Below, one piece after another: positions 43,446-54,849 of a DNA stretch of 64,000 nucleotides. The stretch spans positions 620,001 to 684,000 of the forward strand of contig WIUZ02000013.1 in assembly GCA_015956445.1 (NCBI GenBank), written 5' to 3'. The notes below the pieces were generated by a model. That model saw nothing but the letters and a program-made list of their open reading frames with translations, was not told where the DNA came from and searched no databases. The position numbers and the translations under genes are program-made. How positions within the stretch are numbered: the first letter of the stretch is position 1; every line of letters starts with the position of its first letter. This DNA is from Thelephora terrestris (Eukaryota > Basidiomycota > Agaricomycetes > Thelephorales > Thelephoraceae).

Positions 43446-45764
43446 TCATGGTGCAGGCTCATCAGCATGTTCCTTGCCCTTCGAGGAGGGCTTGGGGGTA
43501 GGTTTGGGACGCGCAGAGGGTGCTGCGTCATTTTCCTCTTGTTCTCCTGGAAGGGGACACTGGCAGTCACCGTCTTTGTGACAGTGATGACTGGGTAAGG
43601 GTGGCGCAGTGGATTGCAGCCGAGTGTTACGCCGTATACTGGCAGTCGGGCACTTAGGAAAGTGCAACTCATCGAAGGTGGCCTGAGCAGCAGAGAAGAT
43701 AATATTGTTAGGTCCACGCATAAAAATCCACCCTTTCCCTCCTGGGTGGGTACCCAGGTAGGTCATCAGTTCTGATCGAGGTGCGAGCTTGTTTACCCGT
43801 ACTTCCTCCGGGATGAAGACATAAGCTCCGCAACCGAGGACCCGAAGATGATCAATTGAAGGCTTACTCCCATTTAGTAGTTGGAATGGAGTCTGCCAAT
43901 TTAGGTGACGGTTCGGCGTTTGATTGTAAACGTGAGTTGTGTGATCAAGGGCGAATTCCCACCAAGACTGAGGGAGGCAAGCCTGTAGTCTCATGGATTC
44001 TCCCTTATCCATCAACATGCGAATGATCCTCTCTGCGCGACCGTTTTGTTGGTGTGCATGTGGGATAGATTGGAGGATCTCAATCCCTTTTTCCTTGAGC
44101 ATTGTTGTAAATGTTAGGGACGTGTATTCCCCTCCAGCATCAGACATCCATTGTTGTACTCTTTTTTGGTATTTGGTTTCAACCATTGCCAGGAAGTGCC
44201 TGGCAGCCACGAGCATGCCATCTTTAGTGCGCAAATTCATGGTCCAGGCATGGGAGGTATAGTCGTCATAGAAGACAATTGAGTACTTGTACTTGCGATA
44301 GGATTCGATGGGAAAGGTTTTCAGATCCGAATGGATCAGCTCGAAGGGGGCAGTTGCTCTGGTGCTGGATGGGGGAAAGGCTTTATTTGTCATCTTCCCT
44401 TGTGCGCATCCAGTGCAGAGGTGCTCTCTTGGGATTTCGACATGAGGAAAATCCTTGACATGTTTCCCGGCCTTTTGAATCACCTCTTTGGAAGGGTGAG
44501 CCAGTCGGCGGTGCATGATTTCGAAATCAGCACTGTAGATGGTTTCAATTTTAGTGGCAGTAAGTTGCGCTCCGAGGAGGGTTCTGATGATGTAGATACT
44601 ATCATCCTCGGTCCAAGGGTGGAAGGTGAGAAACTCAGTTTCTTCTTCGTAAAGTGTGATTTCACGAGCACTCCCCCTTGAGAAGAGTCCGCTTTTAAGG
44701 AACTGGCCAAGAGATAATAGCCTATGGGATATATCTGGGACAAAATAGACAGGGTTCAGTCTGACGGCTTTCTTGTTTATGTAGAGGATTACTATTTCTT
44801 TACCGATGATTGTTGTGAAATTGGTTGCGGTCCTTAGAGGAATGGGTTCAATGGCCTCATATTCAACAAAATCATTCATATCAAAGGTAAAGTGCCGGGA
44901 TGCTCCGGAATCGAGCATCCACACAGCTTCAGTTTCACTCAGGGTGGACAAGGTAAGACAAATATATTTTGAAGCAACTACTGAAGAACTACATATGTCT
45001 TCAGGTGCTGTGGAGTCATTAGTTTCGTTACTCAACACTTGATTTGTTTCATACCTTCCACCAAAGCCAGATGGGCCGGCAACCGACGCGGGGGATGCAA
45101 CAACCATCTCATCACTTGACCATCCTAGGCTCACCTCATCCTCGCCCGGCGGGGTACGCGCCTTTTTGCGGGGGCGAGGATCGACCATCTGCTCGCAGGA
45201 GTGCTCCAGTCGCTTAAGGGTCTTGATTGTGGGCTTTACGCCTATCCGTGCTGAGAGATCTCTTGCCTTCTGGATGGAGGGGTAGAAGGATGGAGTCCCT
45301 GCACCTTCACGATGGACCGGGAGGGAACGTAGAGGAAAGGCTGCCATGGAGGCGAAGCCGTAGTCAGTAGCTGACATGCCGGAGCTGGACGGGACCGGAG
45401 GTTGAGGGGAGAAGGGAGGCATGGGAGAGGGTATGGGGGACTCCTCAGTCTGTTGTGCCTGTTGTTGGAATCTTCCTTGGCCACCTCTGGTTCCTCGACG
45501 GTTACGTCCACAGCCTCCTTGGCCCTGGGGCTGGTCTCCGTGGGGCTGTTGCTGCTGCTGCTGGAAATTGGGGTTTCCAGGGGCGCACTGTACGTTGGAC
45601 AGCCTGTGGGCCTGCTGTCTGCCCTTACCGTTGGACGTTTGTTCCCATGCGAGGATGATGGTCCGTCGTAGACCTTCCACATCGAGTTTACTCATGTCCT
45701 CCGTCTGGCATACTGCCTGAGGGATGTTGTTGTAGGACGGGGGTAGTTTCGACATGAGCACCAT
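43446..45764 (-). pseudogene. Copia Gag C-terminus, protease and integrase
   Basis: 772-codon open stretch. Gag C-terminal, glutamine/glycine-rich RNA-binding-like part (CGRNRRGTRGGQGRFQQQ). Protease MLDSGASRHFTFD. Integrase zinc finger (HRRLAHPSKE..CTGCAQGK) and catalytic D in HSDLKTF, D in SDAGGEYTS and E in NGRAERIIRM. It ends in a TGA at 43446-43448, after which the same frame continues, so the stop is a nonsense mutation. It begins after another in-frame TGA that separates it from the Gag start. Confidence 0.88.
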
Positions 45765-45812
45765 CGTTTTGATGAAGGGGGGGACAATGATGTCCTTCCC
45801 ACCGCTCTCGAG

Positions 45813-46280
45813 TCAACTGATGTGGGAGAGGAACTTGTCTACAGCAGCCGTGGGGTCTTGTCCTTCAAGGATCTTGACCTCCATCACATGTTTGAACTCC
45901 AGGTAGATTCCGATGATACCCAGCTTTCCGTAATCCTTCTCGATTTCTTTGAGGAGGTTGGCAGCGCTGGTTTCTGCTCGGTACTTGTACTGGATGTCGG
46001 GGGTAAGACGCAGGAGGATGTTGCCAAGGGCCTTGTCATTTGCTTCGGCCCACATGTCTACTTCGTCCTGGTTATCGCTACCATCCTGTGCCGGAGTTAA
46101 TAGAACATTCTTGGCGTCATAGGTGGCTTCGATCTTTGGCCATACCTCGAGGGTAGGTTCCTTCTTCTGAATCGTCCTCCACTGTCCTTGTGACATCAAA
46201 TATGAGCGCATTGGCCCAGCCCATTGTTGATAGTTGGGGCTGGCGAGAACGGGGACAAGGGAGGTGAGTTGAGAAGACAT
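45813..46280 (-). pseudogene. gag: Copia Gag N-terminus
   Basis: ATG 46280 (MSSQLTSLVPVLASPNYQQW). It has the tryptophan/glycine features of copia Gag (YQQWAGPMRSYLMSQGQW, ALGNILLRLTPDIQYKY) and ends at TGA just below 45813. The same frame runs on through LESGGKDIIVPPFIKTMVLM into the next open stretch, so one nonsense codon truncates Gag. Confidence 0.85.
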
Positions 46281-46662
46281 TTGTTTTGGGAGGTGGAAGT
46301 CCTACGACCAACAACAAGTTTCATCAGTTTTTCGTACACTTTTTATGCCAGAAGCAAGTGAAAGAAGAAAGAAGCAGTCTTTCCCTTTCAGGGATTACTT
46401 TGGTGAGGGGCTTTATTGCATATTGCCTCATTCCACACCATCAGCAGTCGACTACCCTCCCCTGTGGGGTCTACGAATGTGTGTCGTGCTCAGCTTTTGC
46501 CAGTCACTGTTTCATCCCCTCTTGGGGTTTTGACTTTTGTTCTAAGTCCCCTTCCTACGCAGTGGATAGCGCAGTGGCAGCCATTAAGGCGCACTAAGGT
46601 AAGATTAGAGCCTGTTCACAGCGCAGCCATAGAGGCGCAGCTTGGAACACAGGGCATAGCCC

Positions 46663-46674
46663 GGGCTCATAACC
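46663..46674 (-). other. Primer-binding site for half-tRNA priming by initiator tRNA-Met
   Basis: GGGCTCATAACC on the plus strand matches the anticodon stem-loop of eukaryotic initiator tRNA-Met (CAT anticodon in CTCATAAC) and directly abuts the LTR. The element RNA, read on the minus strand, is its complement. Several copia elements prime from this internal tRNA site. Confidence 0.7.
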
Positions 46675-47029
46675 TGTTGAGCAGGTAGAGTATAATACTT
46701 TACTACTACATGGGTACTCTAATCCTTACCTGAAGGGGAGAGGCTTATAGTTGCTAGTGGGGGAGAGAAAGAGAGAAGCAATTGATTGATCTATCTATAC
46801 ATGTGGGGTATATATATCTATCTACTCTATTGACGTCACAACTATACAGCGTGACTGATGCAAGGTCTGTGCGGCGGCTTTAAGGCATGCGCGCATCATA
46901 CCGATTGATCGGATCACTGATGTGATACCACTCCTTTGGGTCGCTTATTGAGCGCTCTCCGGCATCGGCTCTCACACAAAGCGGTGGAGTCGGTTGACCC
47001 GTTGCCAGGCACAAACCTCCGGTTCAACA
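46675..47029 (-). repeat. Copia right LTR (5' LTR of the element), 355 bp
   Basis: TGTTGA..TTCAACA. The uninterrupted copy used here to define the gypsy insertion point. Confidence 0.92.
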
Positions 47030-48399
47030 CACTGCTCGTGAAAGCGGTTGCTCCGAGCCAGTTTTCCCTTTGCCAGTGCCGAAGTGTTCCCCGTCTTGGT
47101 CACGTCTGCTTCATCTGAAGGGACGCTTAATAACCTTTTCAGCCCTAGACAAATTCTCCCGGAAATTCATGTCTATGTGAGACCAGTGATTGAAGATGAA
47201 GAGAGATGAAGATGGTGGTGCGATAACAAATGATGGCCCTCGTGGCTTCGGCGCGATTCGGCACTAGCGCTAAGCGTGGGTATCATCCCACAGCCACACC
47301 ATGGACCTTCATCCGACTTCACTTTCTACTGTTTTTCACTGCCATTTTCCCACAAGTATGCGGTATTTCAAGTTAACATCCTGTGTACCTCAGGTAGGCA
47401 CTTACACTTGAGAGGTATGCTGAGAGTCCACTTCCAGTGTCACTGCTTAGCCTGATGCCCCCAGGCTGGACCGATTTCACCTTGCTCTTGAGCTAGTCAA
47501 TCACCCGTCCCGTTGCAACCACTATCCCCTTTTCGACTCACTTCCAGTCCGATTAATCCATGGCAGTGATAGCACGACCCCGAAGATCCGCTCCGGTCCC
47601 AACTCACGGGGTGTGCGAGACGGTATCGAGATTCCCCACACGGAAGATCCAGATTGAACACCAGGGAACATGAAGTTGTGTGTGCTAAAGAATGGGAGAG
47701 GTATGAAAGGAACATCGAGGTGAGACTCGTAATGCGTGAAATTTGCAGGTTTGCGGCAAGGTCACCATGAAGAACAGAGAGGCCTCGGGAAGATGCTCGG
47801 GTTTTTGGGGTTGGTCCCGGTTTGGATCAGAGCTTCACGGTTCGGTCCGTTCCTTTGTGGTCTGTCCGCCTACAGACTATCATGTCGATTCAGGATGCGA
47901 TGCGACTGCAACGAGCCTTCAATTCCAGGTCCACTCTCTCACCTCTGATCGCCCGGGAGATAGACCAAGATTACCCACTGCCAGTTATCCGGTTATCATC
48001 GACTGTTAGCCCCTCAAATTGCCACATCAATTCCACCGTCCATTTTCAAGAGTCGCGCGACGGGATAGAGATTTTCCCTCATCCCACGTCATCACCAAGA
48101 AGTCCTTCCTCCAGCGCTATCAACTCACCCATACGGCACTGTCCTTCTCTTAGTGGGACAACCCGGATCATTCCAAGACCTCTGCTGTAGACTTCGCGGT
48201 GGAGTTGCGCAAGAACCAAGTCCTGGTGAAATGCAAGGTGGTGGAGCTTGCTGATTTGAAGCTTCGCAGAGTTGTGCTCTAGTTCGCTTAACAGTTCCTT
48301 GGTCAGGATCAGATACTATTAGCGCAGAAATCGTCGTTTCCCCTTTGTTGCACCTCCATTTCAGCCAGTACGGGTGACACCAATCATGAATGCACATTC
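47030..48399. other. No recognised gene
   Basis: Right flank of the copia insertion. It should contain the lost upstream part of the NACHT-WD40 gene. Short open frames here show no family features. Confidence 0.4.
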
Positions 48400-49226
48400 C
48401 CATCTAACGCCACCAATAATCACACCCATGCTCACTGGTAATGTTTTCACCAATAGACGAAACACGATAGGTCGAACTAAAGAAATCACCGCATCAGAGG
48501 ACCAGCTAAATCTTATGAGGTTGTGACAACGGGTTGACACAAATTTCGAGGCCTCCGGGGTCAGAGAGTGAGGGCGTTGACTCGGGTCAGAGATTGAAGG
48601 TGGTGGAGGTGGGACAGAAGGTTGTCTGGAGTAAGGGTGCCAGGATCACGGATTTCAACAGGTCAAGTGTATCGAGAGAAGCGATGTTTTCCCATGTGAG
48701 ACAAGAAGCGGAACTCATGATGACCCGAATTCCGGCGGAGTTTGTTGCTCTCTCTGCGATTGAGAATACTACCTCCATCGTTTCGGCGAGTCAGGCGTAA
48801 CATCGCATGTATGAAGGGTAGATTCGAAGTGGACATCGCTTTGCACTGGGTCGACGAATATGCTGTGAGGGCTCGAAAGTCGTCGCGGAGTAGACCTACG
48901 ATGTGGTCGACGAGTTCTCGGGGCAGGCCCATACACCCGTGCTGGATCGCGGAGCAAATCCGGTTCAGGTCGACATCGGAGGCGCGACGCCAACGAGGGA
49001 TCCAGTCCTTCGGCCAAATACCCGCAACAACTGCGCTGTTCAACTCGCTTAGCAATTTCAGGACCCCAGCAAATTGTGAATACGCACCAAGTTTGGCCAT
49101 TTGGTCTAGTAAGAGCGGTGTTGGATATGGAGGGACTAGCGGAATAAAGGGTACGCCTGTCCCAAAGCGATCTACAAACACCACGTGTGGCTTCCGTCCA
49201 TGGTCTTGAAGATGACTCGCGTGCAA
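48400..49226 (-). pseudogene. F-box protein pseudogene
   Basis: Minus-strand text includes a basidiomycete F-box-like segment (GLPRELVDHIVGLLRDDFRA) near 48905-48850 and the expected following sequence (NLPFIHAMLRLTRR, HEFRFLSHMGKHRFSRYT). The next codon is TGA where related genes have CGA (R), and beyond it the frame still encodes recognisable family text (GTLTPDNLLSHLHHLQSL) before decaying. Upstream, 49226-48910 is open but has no ATG start. Intact relatives would be substrate adaptors of SCF ubiquitin ligases. Confidence 0.65.
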
Positions 49227-49438
49227 GCGTTCCTGAACGACAGGCTCTTGGGAAACTACCCCGGAAGGTCAAGAGGCTGGTAACCTCACGATCCCTGGTT
49301 TCGCCATGGAGTATTGGAATTCCCCATGTCACATGTAACGCATTCAGGTACTCAACAGGAGTGGTTCCGAGGAGGCTATTGCACCAACAGAAGATGGGGA
49401 TGAACGCGTTGACAGTAAGTCGAAACATAAATCGCAGG

Positions 49439-50862
49439 TCATACATCAAAATCAGAGGACATAACGCCCGGTACTCTAGCCGCCGGTGGAGAGGTGAACA
49501 GCTGTTGTCCATCCGCGTCGAAATTCAAAGGTAGGGAATCCTTCAAACTTCCGCAGTTGGGGTCCAGTGGGTGAGTTGATAAAAAAAACAAGGAGAAAAT
49601 CCCATGGGTTCCGTAAAAAAACAACAGAGTCAAGCCTGAGTGAACGATGAAAAACGTACAAGCAACGGAACTGGGCGAACGCACCCTAAACCATGGAGGC
49701 CGAGAGACAATCAAATTCACCTCTCCTGCGAATTCATGTTTTATCCGGGCGATTTCGCCTTCGACTCGCCGAAGGTCATCACACAACCTTTCCCACCAAT
49801 CTCTGGGGTTGACATATCTTGCCATGCTACGCAAACTGAGACGGACGATGGACAAACGCGGTGACGTGGTAGGTTTGAGCGTGGAAAGGGCCACGGGGAT
49901 CCAAAGCAAACTCCCGCCACGCCAATCGACAGCAAACTTCACTTCTTTGAGATTTGGTGATCTTGAAAAGTTGAATGAATGGTCGAGAGCATCAGGACCA
50001 TCTAAGTGGGGAGAAAGTGTGAGTAGAGTACTATGCACACCAAGGTAGAAGGCAGCTAGATTTACATACCGTGATTTTCAACAGTGTACGACAGCTTCGT
50101 GAGAGTCCCTCCACAGGCCTCCGCGAGGCTCGCGGATGGTAGGAGACACCCGTTCACGCTATGGATTTCTACCTCGGGAAATTGCAACCCATTCAGAATC
50201 TCGAGCAGCATGTTGATGATGTCCCCCAAGTCGTCAGCTGGCATCTTCAGCAGTCGCAATTGCCCTCTGAAATCCCCCCTCAGTCCCGTTCTGATCTTCT
50301 GCAAATTACTCCTGTCCACCGCACCGAGAGTCCCTGATAGCGCCAGATCGTTCAAATTCTGTAGCTGCGCCATAACGTCCCGAATCTGCAAGACGGTAGC
50401 CGTGAGGTGATTGAAGGGCGAACAAGCCACAGATGGCATATATCTTCTGCGCTTGCGTAGTTCCATATCTTTCCCTAATACAGTCAACTTCCTCACGCCT
50501 GCAAACCACCGGATGCGTCTGAAGAAGTCGTCAGGGGCATCGTGAAGCCCTCCTAGTGAGAGACATAAATCCCTGACGTGGTGAGCGGGAGTCTGCTCTG
50601 GTATAGGAAACACCTTGAGCCACTTGAACATGTCCCTCCCGGTGAAGGAAAGAGTGTGGAAGAGATGCCACTGGGATGGTGCTATCCATAACTTGGAGAC
50701 GAGCGAGCATGCTCGGAGGGCAAGTCTAAAGTTTGGATCGGGAACGATGTGATATAGGATTTCGTGGATGATATCTTGTGGGATCATTGGGATTGAGAAA
50801 ACGGCGACTGTGCTGGCTTCCGCAGAGGCGTGTTGCTTTGCTTCCAGGGTTCTTGAATCCAT
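49439..50862 (-). CDS. F-box-like protein
   Basis: ATG 50862 to a GTATGT donor after 50070, intron 50069-50002, second exon from 50001. The N-terminal F-box-like domain lies at about residues 25-75 (MIPQDIIHEILYHIVPDPNF, LRACSLVSKLWIAPSQWHLF), followed by leucine-rich-like segments (LTATVLQIRDVMAQLQNLND, LLKMPADDLGDIINMLLEIL). The second exon continues with SPNLKEVKFAVDWRGGSLLW and ARYVNPRDWWERLCDDLRRV. The 3' end is uncertain: after PPWFR a GTGCGT donor near 49700 may start another intron, otherwise the frame runs to 49439. Predicted role is substrate recognition for an SCF ubiquitin ligase. Its start lies next to a trehalase 5' remnant, so its promoter may be borrowed. Confidence 0.7.
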
Positions 50863-50869
50863 CGAGAGA

Positions 50870-51180
50870 GTGGGGAGGGGATAGAATTCCGCCCCGGAGG
50901 ATCGAGGATTGTTCCCACGACCTGCGGTAACAAAACTGACATGAACCTGCGTTCAGAACTGGAATCCGCAGGCCCCACCATTCCGCACTGGGAAGACTGA
51001 TTTACTGAACTTCAGTGTGTTTTAAATCCCCCATTCCTTTCCAAAAGATTAAACATGGCCGAGAACTCTGCTGATCGGGCGTTGGGCTCAGCGCGTGAAA
51101 CCACGCAGCAAGTCAGGGCCGTTACCTGGTAACTCGGCATCGGCCGGTTTGTAGATTGACCGGCAGGCCACCGGCTCGAT
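50870..51180 (-). pseudogene. Trehalase 5'-end remnant and flank
   Basis: The minus-strand frame VVGTILDPPG near 50930-50890 matches TILDPP/TIVDSP of trehalase copies 1 and 2, and the sequence to the right matches 9410-9600. The rest of the trehalase is replaced by the F-box-like gene. It lies divergent to NLR copy 3, as trehalase 1 does to NLR copy 2. Confidence 0.5.
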
Positions 51181-51447
51181 TTTCTTCGCCAACAACCCAT
51201 GCCGTTGCCAGAGACGTTTCGTAGGGTTTCTTTCAACCGGGGCGATGACCGGAGTGACGGACCTGGCTCTAGTATCGTGTCAGACTGTGATGCCAAGCCT
51301 GGACGCCGCCAGCAGCAAAGTAAAAATTGGGACTCAGCGGAAAGTGGAATACAATCCTCTCAAACAATGGCGCATCGTAACAAATAAAACGACCACCCAT
51401 CTGTCCTTGCGTCTTTCATTCCTCACCCTCTCCTTGCAGCTACCACG

Positions 51448-54321
51448 ATGGTGACGGACTCCCCACAGCAGAGGTGGCAGGATAAAGCTCTTTCCTTACT
51501 GAACGCAGCTATCGAAGTTCTAAACCTCGCAAAAGAGATCTCGAGCATCACGCCAGCCAAGGCCGTCTTCGGCGTCGCCAGCATTGTTCTTGCGATGATC
51601 AGAGTACGTTCCCTCTCTGCGACGATGACCTGCTGGCTCACGGTCGTCCAGGATCTGATGGCCAACGAAGAAGACTACGTCAAGCTCGGGCTATTTTGCG
51701 CCGACGTATGTCAAGTTCTTAAGCGGGGCTTGGACGGGAGACAAACGGACGACCTCAACAATTCTGTGCTTGCGGCAATCGAGAAACTGCAAACGTGAGT
51801 TTAACTAGTAACGCATACTTCGAGTGACCCACTTATCGAGCTTTCAATCGCAGGACCGTGGAGGCGATCCAGAACAATATTGTCAAGCAGGGCAAGCGCA
51901 ATGCGGTCTCACGTCTCTTACATTCGAAAGCCGATCAGGCTTCAATCGCGGGTTGGGGGCGTGATCTTGATAGGATCCTCCTCATCTTCAACGTGAGTCC
52001 GATCGGTCTCATCTGAAAATCACTAAGCACTTCTCTTTCAGACGGAGTTCTCAATCAACAATCACGTGGTACTTCTGGACATCCGTCATGATGTCCGTGC
52101 AGGTCTGAGAGGCACCGACGGTCGATCCGTAAGCACAACCTTCTACTCATCAACGACGAAACACTGACAGCTCTTAAGACCCAAGCAAGGTTAGTGCACA
52201 CTGGCGTTAAAGGGAGCCACGGTCTTACGTGTTAGCAGCACCCCTGTCGGGGAATCACCTCCCTCTCGACCAAGGGCCTGTTTCGGTCGCGACGGGCTGA
52301 TCGAGCAGATCGTCGGTCTCGCAGAAGACCTCAATCCCATCGCTCTCATCGGCCCCGGCGGAATCGGAAAAACATCCATCGCCCTCGCCGTTCTCCACGA
52401 CGACCGCGTGAGAGAACGGTTTGGCGTAAATCGGCGCTTTATTCGATGCGACAAGTTTCCAGCCTCCCGGTCCAATTTCCTCCGCCGACTCTCAAAGGTC
52501 GTTGGTGCTGGCGTCGAGAATCCCGAGGACTTGGACTCCCTCCGATCATTCCTATCTTCTGAAGAAATTTTCATCGTCCTCGACAATGCCGAATCGATTC
52601 TGGACCCACAGGGAGCCGATGGGAAGGAGATCTACCGTGTGGTGGAAGAGCTGAGTCAATTCAGCAACATCTGCTTAACCATAACTTCACGCATCACCAC
52701 TATTTCCCCGGATTGCGAAACTCTCGACGTTCCAACCCTATCGATGGAGGCGGCACAGGACGCGTTTTATCGCATCTACAAGCATGGCGGGCGATCGGAA
52801 GCGGTCAACGACATCCTGAGGCAGCTAGATTACCATCCACTGTCGGTCACATTGCTAGCGACTGTTGCACATCAAAACAAGTGGGACAATGGTCGGCTGG
52901 CCAGAGAGTGGGAAAAACGTCAAACGGGTGTGCTTCGTACCGAGCACAGCAACAGCCTCGCAGCTGCGGTCGAGCTCTCGCTTGCCTCCCCGATGTTTCA
53001 AGAGCTCGGCCCTGACGCCCGAGAAATTCTCGGAGTCGTCGCGTTCTTCCCGCAAGGTGTCGACGAAAACAACCTAGACTGGCTGTTTTCGTCCATTTCC
53101 GATATCAACACTATCTTCGACAAGTTCTGCATTCTTTCCCTCGCATATCGCAGCGGCGGTTTCGTCACAATGCTCGCCCCCCTCCGAGATTATCTACGTC
53201 CCACAAATCCAACAGAATCCCTGCTCTTCTGCTCAACCAAGGACCTCTACCTCACCCGGTTGTCGTTCTGTGTTTATCCTGTCACACCCACATTTGGAGA
53301 AACGAGGTGGATCATCTCGGAGGATGTCAATGTTGAACACCTGCTGGACGCCTTGACATTCGTCGATGCAAATTCAAAAGTCGTTTGGGACGCGTGTGCC
53401 AACTTTATGAGGCACCTCTGTTGGTATAAAAAACGGCAAACTATACTGAGGTCAAAGATTGAACGACTTCCGGACGACCACCATTGCAAGCCTTACTGCT
53501 TATTTTGGCTCTCGCGGTTGTTTGAGTCAATCGGGAATCACGCGGAGCGAAAATCTATCCTTCTTCGCCTCTTGTCACTTGATCGAAGTAAAGGGGACGA
53601 CTACGAGGTTGCTCGAACATTGCGGGAACTCTCTTATGCGAATCGGATGCTTGGCCTGCTCGAGGAAGGAATACGAGAAGCGAAGGAAGCATTGGAAATT
53701 ATGGAGAGGGTCGGTGACGCTGCGAACCGAGCGATGTGCCTGGAAACCCTCGGTGATCTGTTGTGCGAGGACAATCAACTCGACGCGGCGGAGGAGGCCA
53801 TCATTGGCGCCATGAATCTCTGGGAAGAAGACCAAGAATTAGGTATCTGTCGGTCTCATCACAACCTTGGCCTTATATATTCCTCCAGAGGCGAGCGGGA
53901 CAAGGCACTTTATCATTTCGAGGTGGCGCTCGGAATCGCATCCCGCTTCGAATGGCATTATAATATCTTTTGGATTCATTACTCCATGGCCAGGCTCTTT
54001 TACAAAGAAGATGAACTCGACGACGCGCAAACCCATATCACGCAAGCCAAGCTGCACGCGGCCGATGACAAATTTTTCCTTGGTCGCGCGATGGTGATGG
54101 AGGCTTGGATTTGGTTCAAACAAGACAGGCTTGAAGACGCAACATCCGCAGCTTTATGCGCAAAGGAGATCTACGAGAAGCTTGGGGCGGCGAGGGGTCT
54201 AGGGAAAGTCACGGATCTCCTGCGGGAGATTGAAGAAGCGATGGAAAGTCGGGCTACCCCTACCACATCAAACTCAAGTGGTAAGTTTCTGTGGGCGATA
54301 CCACCTCCCTACGCCTGCTAA
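51448..54321 (+). CDS. NB-ARC/TPR NLR-like protein, copy 3 (complete)
   Basis: Exons 51448-51603, 51652-51794, 51854-51992, 52042-52128, 52179-52189 (11 nt) and 52236-54321; the total is 2622 nt, 873 residues if the last donor is not used. A GTAAGT at 54281 matches the last intron of copies 1 and 2, so a spliced tail is likely. N-terminal helical domain (EISSITPAKAVFGVASIVLA, CADVCQVLKRGLDGR), NB-ARC P-loop GPGGIGKTS near 52350, FIVLDNAES near 52570, then TPR-like helices. All motifs are intact. The first intron (48 nt) lacks stops and could be retained. Trehalase remnants lie on both sides; the Helitron starts 2.3 kb downstream. Confidence 0.9.
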
Positions 54322-54849
54322 CTCTCCCTTCCGAAAGCATGACACCAATTTCAGAACATACTTTTCCTCACTCTCTTTCGAGGTTCCCTACCACACCGGT
54401 ATATAGACCTCCTGTACCCACACGTCATTCTGTGATTCATCGTGGACTCCATCGTCCCGCACCTCGTTGGTGAATTCCACGTTGACAAACCCCATGTCTT
54501 CCTACCCTGTATCCGTATTCATTCTCATTTGTAGTGGATCATCCGTAGTTTTTTTTGGAACATCTGGATTGTCAATTACATAATGTTGGCAGAAAGAGAG
54601 TCCAAAAACTCCAAGGTGCGAATGTTGTGGGCGCTTGGCAACTTTGGACCGTTCTCCTCGCCATTGTGTCTCCTTTGTGCTACCTCCGATGCGGAAGTTT
54701 CAACGCGAACGCACCATGACAATTACACGACGTTCATGGGGAGAGGGGGGTTAATCAATTCAATGCTCTTCCACCACACCTTCATCATTCTCTCGTCTCA
54801 TAACATCGCCCCACTCACCGCCACCGCGAGACCCACGAAAATTTTGACA
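54322..54849. other. 3' flank of NLR copy 3
   Basis: No gene. It contains the counterpart of the NLR last intron acceptor and 3' region and lies between the tail-to-tail NLR and trehalase copies. Confidence 0.45.

Larger units (their letters stand above)
22996..47029 (-). mobile_element. Ty1/copia retrotransposon, decayed, split by the gypsy element
   Basis: Internal coding runs on the minus strand (46280 down to about 41380) in copia order gag, protease, integrase, RT, RNase H. LTRs of 355 bp bound it: right copy 46675-47029, left copy 22996-23329 plus 41293-41313, interrupted by the gypsy insertion. The LTR begins TGTTGA and ends TTCAACA. Flanking pentamers CTCTG (22991-22995) and CACTG (47030-47034) may be a mutated target duplication. 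The LTR copies differ at about 17 sites, nearly all transitions. The element lies at the 5' edge of the NACHT-WD40 gene. Confidence 0.88.

Noticed and set aside
46560-46660. tRNA-like words (AGCGCAGTGGCAG) before the copia primer site
   Set aside because: No cloverleaf can be drawn; only the 12-bp anticodon-arm match next to the LTR is convincing.
47736-48190. Overlapping plus-strand frames of 70-120 codons
   Set aside because: Low-complexity translations without motifs, and the region is the decayed flank of an F-box pseudogene.
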